From NCBI GenBank assembly GCA_947625285.1, contig CANQNS010000001.1:1-64000 (forward strand): a stretch of 64,000 bases of DNA. The letters are read 5' to 3'. Shown piece by piece: positions 35,637 through 44,298 of this stretch; the first letter of the stretch is position 1; the number at the start of each line of letters is the position of its first letter. The DNA is from an uncultured Oscillospiraceae bacterium (GTDB taxonomy: Bacteria > Bacillota > Clostridia > Oscillospirales > Oscillospiraceae). The notes under the pieces were generated by a model. It searched no databases and was not told where the DNA came from. It saw only the letters and a list, made by a program, of their open reading frames with translations. Both the position numbers and the translations under genes were made by a program.

Positions 35637-36344
35637 ATGGACAGAAAAAAGCAATATCTGCAGGGGGTCCGGGACGGCGTGCCCATCGGGCTGGGGTACT
35701 TCGCCGTGTCCTTCTCGCTGGGCATCATCGCGAAAAACGTGGGCCTGACGCCGGTCCAGGCGGCGGTGATGAGCCTTCTCAACAACGCCTCCGCCGGGGA
35801 GTACATGGGCCTGACCGTCATGGCGGCCAACGGCACCCTCTGGGGCATGGCCCTGGCTATGCTGATAACCAACGCCCGGTACCTGCTCATGAGCTGCGCC
35901 ATGAGCCAGCGGATGGACCCGGATATGCCCTTTTATCACCGGCTGCTCATGGCCTTTGACATCACCGACGAGCTGTTTGGCATCACCATCGCCCGGCCGG
36001 GCTATCTGAGCCCCTGGTATATGTACGGCGGCATGACGCCCTCCATCCCCGGCTGGATGATCGGCACCGCGCTGGGGGCCCTGGCGGGGAGCGTGCTGCC
36101 CCTGCGGGTAGTCAGCGCGCTGAGCGTGGCACTTTACGGGATGTTCATCGCCATCTTCATCCCCCCGGCCCGAAAGGACAGGGTGATCGCCGCGCTGGTG
36201 GCGCTGGCCTTCGCGTCCAGCTGGGGCCTGAGCGTGCTGCCGGCCACGGCCGCGCTGTCGGAGGGCACCCGGACCATCATCCTGACGGTGGCCCTGTCCG
36301 CCGGGGCGGCGGCCCTGTTCCCCCGAAAGGAGGAGACGGAATGA
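35637..36344 (+). CDS. azlC: AzlC-family branched-chain amino acid exporter, large subunit
   Basis: A 235-residue membrane protein. GVPIGLGYFAVSFSLGIIAK at residues ~12-31 and SLLNNASAGEYMGLTVMAAN, then TNARYLLMSCAMSQRM, are AzlC marks. About six helices. It overlaps azlD by four bases; the pair forms an exporter for branched-chain and related amino acids in Bacillus and others. Confidence 0.92.
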   Translation: MDRKKQYLQGVRDGVPIGLGYFAVSFSLGIIAKNVGLTPVQAAVMSLLNNASAGEYMGLTVMAANGTLWGMALAMLITNARYLLMSCAMSQRMDPDMPFYHRLLMAFDITDELFGITIARPGYLSPWYMYGGMTPSIPGWMIGTALGALAGSVLPLRVVSALSVALYGMFIAIFIPPARKDRVIAALVALAFASSWGLSVLPATAALSEGTRTIILTVALSAGAAALFPRKEETE

Positions 36345-36643
36345 GGATATATGCGTACATACTGGTCATGGCGGGGGTCTCCTATCTGATCCGGGCCCTG
36401 CCGGTGACTATATTCCGCAAGCCCATCAAAAGCCCCTTCATCCGGTCGTTTTTGTACTATGTGCCCTATGTGACCCTGGCAGTGATGACCTTCCCCGCCA
36501 TCCTCCGCGCCACCCAGAGCCCCCTGTCTGGAGCGGCCGCGCTGGTGGTGGGCGTGGCGGCGGCCTGGCTGGGAGCGGATCTGTTCAAGACGGCGGTGAG
36601 CTGCTGCGTGGTGGTGTTCATCCTGGAGCTTTTCGTGGGGTGA
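36341..36643 (+). CDS. azlD: AzlD-family branched-chain amino acid exporter, small subunit
   Basis: A 100-residue protein with four predicted helices. AGVSYLIRALPVTIFRKPIK and SFLYYVPYVTLAVMTFPAIL are the AzlD signature. Overlaps azlC by four bases and lies eight bases before the MocR-like gene. Confidence 0.92.
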   Translation: MRIYAYILVMAGVSYLIRALPVTIFRKPIKSPFIRSFLYYVPYVTLAVMTFPAILRATQSPLSGAAALVVGVAAAWLGADLFKTAVSCCVVVFILELFVG

Positions 36644-36650
36644 GCGGGCC

Positions 36651-37742
36651 ATGCTGACATACGATCTGCCCAAAAGCGGCGGGCCGCTCTATTACGCGCT
36701 GTATCGGTCCCTCCGGGACGATATCGCCGCCGGGGCCCTGCGGGCGGGGGAGAAGCTGCCCAGCAAGCGGGCGTTGGCGGAGCATCTCGGCGTCAGCGTG
36801 GTGACGGTGGAAACCGCCTATCAGATGTTGGCGGAGGAGGGCTATATCCGCTCCCGGGAGCGGAGCGGATATTATGTGCGGGCCATCGGCGCGGCGCCGT
36901 CCGCCCCGGCCGCCGGAGCCGCCGGCCGTGCGCCGCTGCGGCTGCTGCCGGAGGAGGAGCCGGGCCCGGGCGCGGCGGATTTTCCCTATTCCCTGTGGTT
37001 CAAGACGCTGCGGCAGGTGATGACGGAGCAGGGCAGGCGGCTGGTGGACCGGTCCCCCAACGAGGGCTGTGCTGTGCTGCGAAACGCCATCGCCCGGTAT
37101 CTTCTGCGCTACCGGGGCATGTTCGCCCAGCCGGAGCAGATCGTGGTGGGCTCCGGCTCGGAGCAGCTCTACCAGGCCGTGGTGCGGATGCTGGGCCCGG
37201 AGCGGACCTACGCCGTGGAGTGGCCCGGTTACGGGCAGATCGAGGCGGTGTACCGGGGCGCGGGGGCTAGGGTTGTGCGGCTGGATATGGGCCCGGACGG
37301 GGTCGAAAGCGGCGCGCTGGCCGCCGCGGAGGCGGATGTGCTGCATGTAACGCCCTTCCACAGCTGGCCCACCGGGGCCACCGCCCCCGCCGCCAAGCGG
37401 TATGAATATCTGGCCTGGGCGGACCGGCCCGGCCGGTTCATCGTGGAGGACGACTTCGACAGCGAATTCTCCCAGCGGGGCAAGCCCCTGGACACCCTGT
37501 ACGCCCTGGACGACCGGGGCCGGGTCATCTACCTGAACACCTTCTCCAAGAGCCTGGCCCCCTCCATGCGCATGGGCTATATGATCCTGCCGGAGAGCCT
37601 GCTGGAGACCTATCGGGAGCGGGTGGGGATGTACTCCTGCACGGTGCCGGCTCTGGAGCAGTACGCCCTGGCGGCGTTCATCGACCAGGGCCATTTCGAG
37701 CGGCATCTGAACCGGGTCAGACGGCGGCAGCGGCCGGAGTAA
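36651..37742 (+). CDS. MocR-type GntR regulator, shortened at the C-terminus
   Basis: A 363-residue fusion of a winged-helix GntR domain (residues ~1-75: ALRAGEKLPSKRALAEHLGV then SVVTVETAYQMLAEEGYI) and an aminotransferase-like domain. VGSGSEQLYQAVVRML, HSWPTGATAPAAKRYE and EDDFDSEF are present, and NTFSKSLAPSMRMGY has the PLP lysine. Typical MocR proteins reach ~460-480 residues; this one stops after FERHLNRVRRRQRPE, losing the small C-terminal subdomain, and a terminator follows 15 bases later, so no frameshifted remainder is seen. Adjacent to azlCD, which it may regulate. Confidence 0.85.
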   Translation: MLTYDLPKSGGPLYYALYRSLRDDIAAGALRAGEKLPSKRALAEHLGVSVVTVETAYQMLAEEGYIRSRERSGYYVRAIGAAPSAPAAGAAGRAPLRLLPEEEPGPGAADFPYSLWFKTLRQVMTEQGRRLVDRSPNEGCAVLRNAIARYLLRYRGMFAQPEQIVVGSGSEQLYQAVVRMLGPERTYAVEWPGYGQIEAVYRGAGARVVRLDMGPDGVESGALAAAEADVLHVTPFHSWPTGATAPAAKRYEYLAWADRPGRFIVEDDFDSEFSQRGKPLDTLYALDDRGRVIYLNTFSKSLAPSMRMGYMILPESLLETYRERVGMYSCTVPALEQYALAAFIDQGHFERHLNRVRRRQRPE

Positions 37743-37756
37743 AATACGCCAAAAAC

Positions 37757-37782
37757 GGCGGGAACGGGTGACCGTTCCCGCC
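37757..37782 (+). terminator. Terminator after the MocR-like gene
   Basis: GGCGGGAACGG and CCGTTCCCGCC form an 11-bp stem with a GTGA loop; the T-run is poor (CGCCGCTTTCC), so strength is uncertain. Confidence 0.65.
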
Positions 37783-37800
37783 GCCGCTTTCCGCCGGGAT

Positions 37801-37829
37801 GTCGGAAATTGTCGAAAGAGAAAGAATTA
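37801..37829 (+). promoter_or_regulatory. Probable sigma-H promoter and Spo0A box of spo0A
   Basis: GTCGGAAAT (37801-37809) and AAAGAATTA (37821-37829) match the sigma-H -35 and -10 (RNAGGAWWW, RNNGAATWW) with one mismatch and an 11-base spacer. TTGTCGAA, a Spo0A-box match, lies at 37809-37816 inside the spacer. A separate TATTAT at 37882-37887 may serve a vegetative start. Confidence 0.6.
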
Positions 37830-37971
37830 TGTCAACAAAAAATTGCCCTTTTTTACTGGTTTTGTGTTGCAAAGAAAAGGGTATTATGGTAAATTGTAAA
37901 AGCTGATACAGCGGAGCTTCGCAAGAGAGAGAAAGTGCGGTCCGAAACTGATACGAGGGAGGAAATGAACA

Positions 37972-38763
37972 ATGGAAACAACGACGCGCATTCTGATCGC
38001 CGACTCAAATGAAGACTTTCGGAGACTTCTCACCGAGGTCATCGGCGGCGAGGAGGACCTGGAGGCAGTGGGCAGCGCCGGAGACGGCCAGGAGGCGCTG
38101 GAGATGGCGGAGCGGCTGCATCCGGACGTGCTGGTGACGGACCTGGTGCTGTCCCGGCTGGACGGGCTGGGGCTCCTGGAGGCGGTAAACAAGCTGGACA
38201 ACGGCCCGGCGGCCATCGTCCTGTCCGGCTTTTTCAACGACCGGGTGGTCGCGTCCTGTTCGGAGATGGGGGCATATTATTTCATGCCCAAGCCCTGCGA
38301 CGTGCCCAATCTTCTGACCCGCATCCGGCAGGTGGCCGCCGAGCGGGCCCGGGCCGGCGTCCCGGTGAGCCAGGGGGTAGCCATCGCGCCGCTGCCCAAG
38401 GAGCCCAGCCTGGAGGCCGTCGTCACCGACATCATCCATGAGATCGGCGTGCCCGCCCACATCAAGGGCTATCAGTATCTGCGGGAGGCCATCGTCCTCA
38501 CCGTCAACGACATGGACGCCATCAACGCCGTCACCAAGGTCCTGTACCCCGCCGTGGCGAAGAAGTTCGCCACCACCCCCAGCCGGGTGGAGCGGGCCAT
38601 CCGCCACGCCATCGAGGTGGCCTGGGACCGGGGCGACCTGGAGACGCTGCAAAAATTCTTCGGCTACACCGTGAGCAATATAAAGGGCAAGCCCACCAAC
38701 AGTGAATTCATCGCCATGATAGCGGATTCCCTCACCCTCCGCCGCAAGGACCGCATGGCGTAA
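37972..38763 (+). CDS. spo0A: Stage 0 sporulation protein A
   Basis: A 263-residue master regulator of sporulation. The receiver domain starts [15 protein letters not shown] with the acidic pair, the phospho-acceptor is Asp57 ([13 protein letters not shown]), and PKPCD holds the conserved Lys. The DNA-binding domain (~145-263) has [40 protein letters not shown] and the final [20 protein letters not shown], all highly conserved. It indicates an endospore former. Upstream signals suggest sigma-H transcription with autoregulation. Confidence 0.98.
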   Translation: METTTRILIADSNEDFRRLLTEVIGGEEDLEAVGSAGDGQEALEMAERLHPDVLVTDLVLSRLDGLGLLEAVNKLDNGPAAIVLSGFFNDRVVASCSEMGAYYFMPKPCDVPNLLTRIRQVAAERARAGVPVSQGVAIAPLPKEPSLEAVVTDIIHEIGVPAHIKGYQYLREAIVLTVNDMDAINAVTKVLYPAVAKKFATTPSRVERAIRHAIEVAWDRGDLETLQKFFGYTVSNIKGKPTNSEFIAMIADSLTLRRKDRMA

Positions 38764-38782
38764 AGCGGCCATAAAAAGCAAG

Positions 38783-38826
38783 GGCGGCAAGATCCGGCGC
38801 AGTACCGGGTCTTGCCGCCTTTTTGC
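38783..38826 (+). terminator. Terminator of spo0A
   Basis: GGCGGCAAGA and TCTTGCCGCC form a 10-bp stem with a 17-base loop that can pair further, then TTTTT. The converging membrane-protein gene may share it. Confidence 0.85.
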
Positions 38827-38852
38827 GGAATAATCGTTCGCCGTCCCCTGAG

Positions 38853-41087
38853 CTATGCCTGCGTATCCAAAACGAAGGGGTCGCTCCGGCTGCCGGATCC
38901 GGCAAGCGCTTTCGATGTGCGTATCTCTACCATGGGGCGGACCGAAAGCGGTGACGCCGCGTCCCCGAAATAGATGTGTCCGTCTGTTCCCACATAGCGC
39001 ACCAGGTCATCCGACGGGCAATAGGGCGTCTCCAGCCACCAGCCCCGTTCAGCGCGGGGAAGCCGCCCCTCCCGGGCCAGCCCGGCAGCCGTGTCGATGC
39101 CGGCCAACCGGACGGTGTCCGCGGTCTCGGCCAGGTAAGCCCGCTCCCACAGCCGGTCCGCCAAGACGGCGATATGGCTGCACGCGAAGGTCCGATCCCA
39201 TGTCTGCTCCAGGGGCCGATACCGGTCCGGCAGGATCACCGGGTCTTCCTCCGTCAAGAGGAGGGCGCGCTCCCCCGAAGAAAAGCCCTCCAGAAACGCG
39301 CCGTTGAGCCACCGGCGCAGGCTGCATTCCCGCCAGGCGTTGCCGCCGGCCTCGTCAAAGGGAAGGGAGATCCCCTCCTCCGCGCTCAACAGCGAGAGGC
39401 CGTTTTCCGTTCGGTCCACTACGAGCCAGGTGAGCGGGTCTCCCTCATACTGTCCCAGTGAAATGTACGCTCCGACCTCCGGCGCGTCATGGCTCCGCCT
39501 GTCCCGCCACAAGCTTTCGGCGGCGTCGAAAAGGCCCGGAAGGACCAGGGCGATCGCCAGGGCGGACAGAATGACGGAGCGCATCCGCCCGCCGGGCCGG
39601 CGATGGCTTTGGTCCAGCCCCCCGGCCAGGCAGCCCAGCAGGACGAGATCGACCAACTCCCCGAAAGCGAACATATGTTTGGCAAGATCGCCCTCGCCGT
39701 TGAGGACGATCGGCAGGATGAACGCATAGCACATCCCGCCCAGCAGCGCGGCGGAAAGAAGGACCGGGCCGGCCGTCCCCCGCCGGCGGCGAAACGACAA
39801 GACCGCCGCCCCTGCCGCCGCTGTCACCGCCAGGCAGCCCCACAGGCTGTCCAGGGGAAGCCAGTCCCGGACCCGGCTCCAGAGGGACATCTTTTGGCTG
39901 TAGGTCATAAGGGGCGCGCCCTGCCCCGCGTTAGCCAGATAATATGGCCGGATCATACCGCAGTGCAGCGCGGTGAGCTCCGCTTGCTCCCAAAGCCGTT
40001 TGGGGTGCGTGAGATAAAACCGCAGCAGCGCGGCCTTGTCGGCGGACAGCGCCGTCCGGTACAGGTCTCCGGCCTGCAGGGACTGCTTCACGCCGGGGAT
40101 ATAATAGTTCGTGTCCCGATAATCCGCCAGCTCTTCCGGCAGTCCCATATCAGCGAGATACGCCTCCGCCGTGTCCTGGTCCACGTCCCGCACGACGCCG
40201 TAAAATACCGCGTTATAGCTGGTGGCCGTGTCCATCCAGCCGGGCACCCCGGCCCACACCAGGATCAGCACGGCCAGCCCCGCCGCACCGGGGATCAGGG
40301 CCCGCCGTTTTTCGGAGCGGATCAGTATCGTTCCCTCAAGACACAAAAGCAGCAGGACCGCCAGGGGGATATTGAAGAATTTCGACCAACCGTACAGCGC
40401 CGGCAGCAGGGCGCACCAGACCGCGTCGGACACGGTCGGTCTCCGGGTCAGCGTCTGGATCAGCATCCCCGCGCAATAGACCAGGACGATATGCTCCAAC
40501 GCCTCGCCGTAGAAAGAGTTAAAATAGGCCGAATAGCCGATGTCGCACAGCACGACCAGGGCTGCGCCCTTCACCAGCACGTCCCGATAGACCGGGCGCA
40601 GATAGAAGCGGGATAGCAGAAACCCGATCCCTCCGGCATATGCCAGGGCGTACAGGACCCCCAGCGACTGTATGTGGTAGATGTCCGGCTCCCGGCCGAG
40701 AAGCCGGTTCAACAGCAGCTCCAGCGCCACGGACACCCGCACCACCGCCACATGGATGGAAGGATATGCGCGCAGGCCGTGGGAGCCGAACAGGATGCGG
40801 AGGATATTTTGGAAAACGGACGGCCCCTCCAACTGGATGGCGAAGGTATCCACAAACGTATGAGAGGGGACCCGATCCCGAAAGGTCAGGCCCGCCGCGC
40901 CCATCACCCGGCCAAAGTCGCCATTATCGGACAGCCCGACGGGGCTTCCGAAAAAAAGCGTGCCGCACAGTATGGCCAGCGCCAGCAGCGCGAACAGCAG
41001 CCACCCCCGGCGGAAATACAGCTCTTGCCACCCGTTCCGCCGCGGCCTTGTCCGCGTGCCATTATATAGGCCCTCCGCTGACCGCAT
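38853..41087 (-). CDS. Large membrane protein with DUF6273-like C-terminal domain
   Basis: A 744-residue protein. A basic N-terminus precedes the first helix (LLFALLALAILCGTLFFGSP); about ten to twelve helices follow up to ~residue 530, in the style of glycosyltransferase-39-like or O-antigen-type membrane proteins, with a large loop at ~300-400. The last ~190 residues are soluble: LTWLVVDRTENGLSLLSAEE, NAWRECSLRRWLNGAFLEGF and GERALLLTEED resemble DUF6273-type extracellular domains. The fusion suggests an enzyme or sensor acting at the surface. Start 41087 follows AAGGAG; the longer frame is upstream leader. Function unknown. Confidence 0.65.
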   Translation of the reverse strand: MRSAEGLYNGTRTRPRRNGWQELYFRRGWLLFALLALAILCGTLFFGSPVGLSDNGDFGRVMGAAGLTFRDRVPSHTFVDTFAIQLEGPSVFQNILRILFGSHGLRAYPSIHVAVVRVSVALELLLNRLLGREPDIYHIQSLGVLYALAYAGGIGFLLSRFYLRPVYRDVLVKGAALVVLCDIGYSAYFNSFYGEALEHIVLVYCAGMLIQTLTRRPTVSDAVWCALLPALYGWSKFFNIPLAVLLLLCLEGTILIRSEKRRALIPGAAGLAVLILVWAGVPGWMDTATSYNAVFYGVVRDVDQDTAEAYLADMGLPEELADYRDTNYYIPGVKQSLQAGDLYRTALSADKAALLRFYLTHPKRLWEQAELTALHCGMIRPYYLANAGQGAPLMTYSQKMSLWSRVRDWLPLDSLWGCLAVTAAAGAAVLSFRRRRGTAGPVLLSAALLGGMCYAFILPIVLNGEGDLAKHMFAFGELVDLVLLGCLAGGLDQSHRRPGGRMRSVILSALAIALVLPGLFDAAESLWRDRRSHDAPEVGAYISLGQYEGDPLTWLVVDRTENGLSLLSAEEGISLPFDEAGGNAWRECSLRRWLNGAFLEGFSSGERALLLTEEDPVILPDRYRPLEQTWDRTFACSHIAVLADRLWERAYLAETADTVRLAGIDTAAGLAREGRLPRAERGWWLETPYCPSDDLVRYVGTDGHIYFGDAASPLSVRPMVEIRTSKALAGSGSRSDPFVLDTQA

Positions 41088-41359
41088 AGATAACTCCTTC
41101 TTCCGGCCGCCGGAGGCGCATATCGCGCTGGCTTCGCCCCACATCGGCGCGGGTCGGTTCATTGCTCTCTTCGGAGCCGGACGAGGGTGTCAGCCGGGAG
41201 CACGGCTGACAGTTCCGTCATACATCTATCGCTCGCGGCGACAGTATAGCATACGCAAGCTGTCTCTGGCAAGCGGCCGGCACAGCATAACGATACCGCA
41301 GAGGATACGGCTGTATCGCTCTGCGGTAAGGACCCTTTTCCTTATTATGCCCGCCTTTT
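41088..41359. other. Intergenic region with promoter and hairpins
   Basis: No gene is supported here. Minus-strand TTGCCA and TATACT (about 41245-41275, 18-base spacer) could drive the membrane-protein gene. TGTCAGCC and GGCTGACA form a hairpin at about 41188-41211. TACCGCAGAG and CTCTGCGGTA (about 41292-41324) form a 10-bp stem that could end the flavodoxin transcript, though no T-run follows. Confidence 0.4.
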
Positions 41360-41878
41360 TCAGCGCGCCTCTTTCGCTGCCCATGCCGCCACGGTGGTCT
41401 CGGACCGGGCAGCGTCCGCCCCATGGACGGCCAGCCCCTTGCCAAAGGCAGCCCCTTTGCATACGGCTTTCAAGTCCCGCTCACAGGAGCCAAGGCCGCT
41501 GCCCTCATGGGTCATGACGGCGCACACGTGCTTGCCGGTCCAGTCCAGCCGCTCCAGCTGGGTGAACACCGCCATGGGGAAGGTGCCCCACCAGCAGGGG
41601 CCGCAGACGAACACGTTGTCATATCCGTCCAGACTGTCCAGATACCGTTTCAGCTCCGGCCTGGCGTGGGCGCGCAGCTCCTCCTGGGCCTGGCGGGTGC
41701 ATTCCGTGTAATCTGCGCTGTAGGTCCGCACGGTCTCGAGCTCAAAAAGGTCGCCGCCCACCGCCTTCTGGATATATTCGGCCACGATCTCCGTGTTGCC
41801 CTTGGGGATGGAGCGGATGGAGCCGTTGACGTAGTTCTCCCCCTTGCGGGAATAGTAGAGGATCAAGTTCTTTCCCAT
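41360..41878 (-). CDS. Flavodoxin-like protein
   Basis: A 172-residue flavodoxin-fold protein. LILYYSRKGENYVNGSIRSI with GNTEIVAEYI gives the FMN phosphate loop in a variant form (insert between Ser and Gly-Asn-Thr), and VFVCGPCWWGTFPMAVFTQL is the isoalloxazine-contact loop. ATG 41878 is chosen over the GTG at 41890 because GAGGGAG precedes it. It follows the Fe-S aldo/keto reductase by eight bases, suggesting an electron-transfer pair. Confidence 0.85.
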   Translation of the reverse strand: MGKNLILYYSRKGENYVNGSIRSIPKGNTEIVAEYIQKAVGGDLFELETVRTYSADYTECTRQAQEELRAHARPELKRYLDSLDGYDNVFVCGPCWWGTFPMAVFTQLERLDWTGKHVCAVMTHEGSGLGSCERDLKAVCKGAAFGKGLAVHGADAARSETTVAAWAAKEAR

Positions 41879-41886
41879 GCTCTCCC

Positions 41887-43005
41887 TCACTTTTCAAACT
41901 CCGCCGCCACATCCCGCAGAAGCTCCCGGATGGGCAGATGCTGGGGACAGGCTTTCTCGCACCTGCCGCACTTGATGCACTCCGAGGCTTTTCCGTTGGC
42001 GGTGGTATAGACGTTGTTGTAGTAATAATCCGTGTTCCAGTTGTGGAACACCCGCTTGGCGTTCAGGCAGGCGAACAGGTCCGGGATGGAGATATGCTTG
42101 GGACAGCCCGGGGTGCAGTACCGGCAGGCGGTGCACTGGATGAGGTGTTTGCTGCGGAAGATGTCCCGCACCTGCATGACCGCGGCCAGCTCCGTCTCGT
42201 CCAGGGGCTTGAAGTCCTTCATGGTGGCGATGTTGTCCCGGACCATGTCCATATCGCCCATGCCGGAGAGCACCATCATCACATTAGGCTGGCTGGCGGC
42301 GAAGCGGATGGCGTAGCTGGCCGGGCTGCCGCCATGGAGCGCGTCCAGCACGGCTCTGGCGTCGTCGGGAAGCTGGGCCAGATTGCCGCCCTTCACCGGC
42401 TCCATGACGATCACAGGTTTGCCGTACTTTTCGCATACCTCATAGCATTTGCGGCTCTGTACCGCCGGGTCCTCCCAGTCGGCGTAGTTCAGCTGCATCT
42501 GCACCACCTCGATCTGGGGGTACTCGGTCAGGATCTGCTCCAGCACATCCGCCGTGTCGTGGAACGAGATGCCGAAGTGTTTGATCTTTCCCTCCGCTTT
42601 CAGCTCCAGAGCCGTCTCGTAGGCCTGGCATTTCTTGAAGGAGGCGAAGGCCGCCGCGTTTTGGGCGTGCATCAGGTAGAAGTCGAAATAGTCCACCCCG
42701 CAGGCGGCCAGTTGGCTTTCAAACAGGGGCCGGATGTCCTCCTGTTTTTTAAAGAAGAAGCCGGTCAGCTTGTCGGTCAGTATGTACCTGTCCCGGGGAT
42801 AGCGGCTGGTGAGGCAGGTCTTCAGCGCCAGCTCGCTCTGCTGATCCACATAGCCGTGGGCCGTGTCGAAGTAGTTGAAGCCCGCGTCCAGAAAGGCGTC
42901 CACCATTTTGGAAAACAGCTCTGTGTCCACTGCGGCGTCCTTCAGGGGCAGGCGCATACAGCCAAAGCCGAAGTTCTTTTTGATCTCAGGATAAAGGCGG
43001 TCCAT
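41887..43005 (-). CDS. Aldo/keto reductase with two C-terminal [4Fe-4S] motifs
   Basis: A 372-residue protein. The AKR barrel (residues ~1-270) has NYFDTAHGYVDQQSE with catalytic Asp/Tyr, LTDKLTG with the Lys, and YLMHAQNA with the His. The C-terminal ferredoxin-like part has CTACRYCTPGCPKHISIP (~290) and CIKCGRCEKACPQHLPI (~345), giving two [4Fe-4S] clusters. This type is common in anaerobes and may couple Fe-S electron carriers to a carbonyl substrate that is not known. Confidence 0.9.
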   Translation of the reverse strand: MDRLYPEIKKNFGFGCMRLPLKDAAVDTELFSKMVDAFLDAGFNYFDTAHGYVDQQSELALKTCLTSRYPRDRYILTDKLTGFFFKKQEDIRPLFESQLAACGVDYFDFYLMHAQNAAAFASFKKCQAYETALELKAEGKIKHFGISFHDTADVLEQILTEYPQIEVVQMQLNYADWEDPAVQSRKCYEVCEKYGKPVIVMEPVKGGNLAQLPDDARAVLDALHGGSPASYAIRFAASQPNVMMVLSGMGDMDMVRDNIATMKDFKPLDETELAAVMQVRDIFRSKHLIQCTACRYCTPGCPKHISIPDLFACLNAKRVFHNWNTDYYYNNVYTTANGKASECIKCGRCEKACPQHLPIRELLRDVAAEFEK

Positions 43006-43027
43006 CCGCTAGCCCTCCTTGTCTTTT

Positions 43028-43056
43028 TTTCAATTATAGCAAGCGTTTCTTATCTT
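43028..43056 (-). promoter_or_regulatory. Promoter of the AKR-flavodoxin operon
   Basis: On the minus strand TTGTTA and TATAAT are separated by 17 bases, just upstream of AAGGAGG and the AKR start. The end positions are approximate. Confidence 0.65.
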
Positions 43057-43137
43057 AACAATCTTACTTTTCGCAAACTTTGATAAGTATAACTGATATG
43101 AAACGCACCCCTGCCACATGACAAGGATGCGTTGTTT

Positions 43138-44025
43138 TTATTCCTGTTCAAACTGTTCCTTCAAAAGCGACACGAACGGCTCGATAAAGCGGTTAGGGTT
43201 TTGTTTTTTCCAAAAGGCGCAGGTGTTCACCCGGATGGGCTCGCCGTTTCGGCACAGAGGCAGGCGTGCGATGAGGCCGGCGAACTCGTCCGGGCATTGC
43301 CCGCCGTCAACGGGCAGAAAGCCCTGGCCGCCCACGACCATGAGCCTGGCTTCCTCCAATCCCTCCGCGAACAGCATCTCGCTTTGGATGCCATAGACCT
43401 CCCGGTAGTGGACCTGCTCCGTCTGCCGCTGGGAGCTGGAGGCCACCAGGATGCAGGGCGTATTGGTCAGCTCGTCCACGTTGACCCGATCCAGCCTGGC
43501 GATGGGGCTGTGGGCCGGGACCTCGATCTGGCAGGCCGCCGCGGAGAGGATCACATTGCCATATTCGTCGGAAAAGGTCCGCCGCTGGTCGTTCAGCGCA
43601 AGGTCGATGCCCCCGTCCCGCAAAAGCGCATACAGCTCTTCATGGTTGCCGATCCGCACCTCAACGGACACGTCCGGCCACGCCGCTGTGAACGCCGCCA
43701 CCGCGTGCCGGAACTCCGCGCCCCCATAGCTCCGCAGCCGGCCTAACCGCAGCACGGCGTCCTGTCCCCGGGCCAGGCGCACCGTATCCCGGCACAGCCG
43801 GTCATAGTCCGCCGTCAGCAGGAGGCTTTTCTTGTAAAAATACTCCCCGGCGGGCGTAAGGGAAAACCGGCGGTTCTCCCGGTGCAAAAGCTCCGCGCCC
43901 AGCTCCCGCTCCAACGCCTGGACCTGTTGGGAGATGGCGGATTGGGATATGTAACACGCTTCCGCCGCCTTGCTGAAGCTGCCCAGCCGCACCACCGCCT
44001 GAAAATACCGTATCTGCTTGAGCAT
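43138..44025 (-). CDS. LysR-family transcriptional regulator
   Basis: A 295-residue LysR regulator of full length. The winged HTH is at the N-terminus (IRYFQAVVRLGSFSKAAEAC, then SQSAISQQVQALERELGAEL), followed by a periplasmic-binding-like effector domain (VSVEVRIGNHEELYALLRDG). The regulated gene is not obvious; the AKR-flavodoxin operon just downstream on the same strand is the nearest candidate. Confidence 0.9.
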   Translation of the reverse strand: MLKQIRYFQAVVRLGSFSKAAEACYISQSAISQQVQALERELGAELLHRENRRFSLTPAGEYFYKKSLLLTADYDRLCRDTVRLARGQDAVLRLGRLRSYGGAEFRHAVAAFTAAWPDVSVEVRIGNHEELYALLRDGGIDLALNDQRRTFSDEYGNVILSAAACQIEVPAHSPIARLDRVNVDELTNTPCILVASSSQRQTEQVHYREVYGIQSEMLFAEGLEEARLMVVGGQGFLPVDGGQCPDEFAGLIARLPLCRNGEPIRVNTCAFWKKQNPNRFIEPFVSLLKEQFEQE

Positions 44026-44061
44026 AGCGCCACCTCCGGCAATGCCAGTATACTGTTAAAA

Positions 44062-44093
44062 AGAACAGACACCCAGATGGGTGCCTGTTTTTT
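44062..44093 (-). terminator. Original terminator of the initiator tRNA gene
   Basis: AACAGGCACCC and GGGTGTCTGTT (minus strand) form an 11-bp stem with an ATCTG-type loop followed by CTTTTT. It lies immediately outside the left 47-bp repeat. Before integration it would have stood directly after the CCA end of the tRNA now at 57343-57419. Confidence 0.7.
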
Positions 44094-44138
44094 TGGTGGC
44101 GGGAGAGGGATTTGAACCCCCGACCTCCGGGTTATGAG
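44092..44138. repeat. Left attachment repeat (47 bp)
   Basis: Identical over 47 bases to 57341-57387. It is the duplicated 3' part of the initiator tRNA, from the CCA end into the anticodon loop; sequence diverges right after TTATGAG. It is not a second tRNA gene. Confidence 0.92.
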
Positions 44139-44242
44139 TTGTCGCTTTTGCTTGTCGAGTAGCTTTGAGTAAATGCGAAAGCCGTTGAAAATGGCCGTTT
44201 TCTTCGTTTCCACATTCGTGTACTTGTGAGCACGTAAAAGTA

Positions 44243-44278
44243 TTTTTGGGTGAATTCACCCAATTTTCACCCAAAAAT
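44243..44278. repeat. Probable integrase arm-type sites, left end
   Basis: TTTTTGGGTGAAT is followed by two direct copies of TTCACCCAA (44254-44278). The 25-base pair of copies matches 57236-57260 at 23 of 25 positions, about 80-115 bases inside each end. Confidence 0.65.
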
Positions 44279-44298
44279 TAGTTGACATAACCACATGG

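Noticed and set aside
44092..44140. A second tRNA-Met gene at the left element end
   Set aside because: Only the 3' 47 bases are present; the D-arm and 5' acceptor strand are missing, so it is an attachment-site duplicate.
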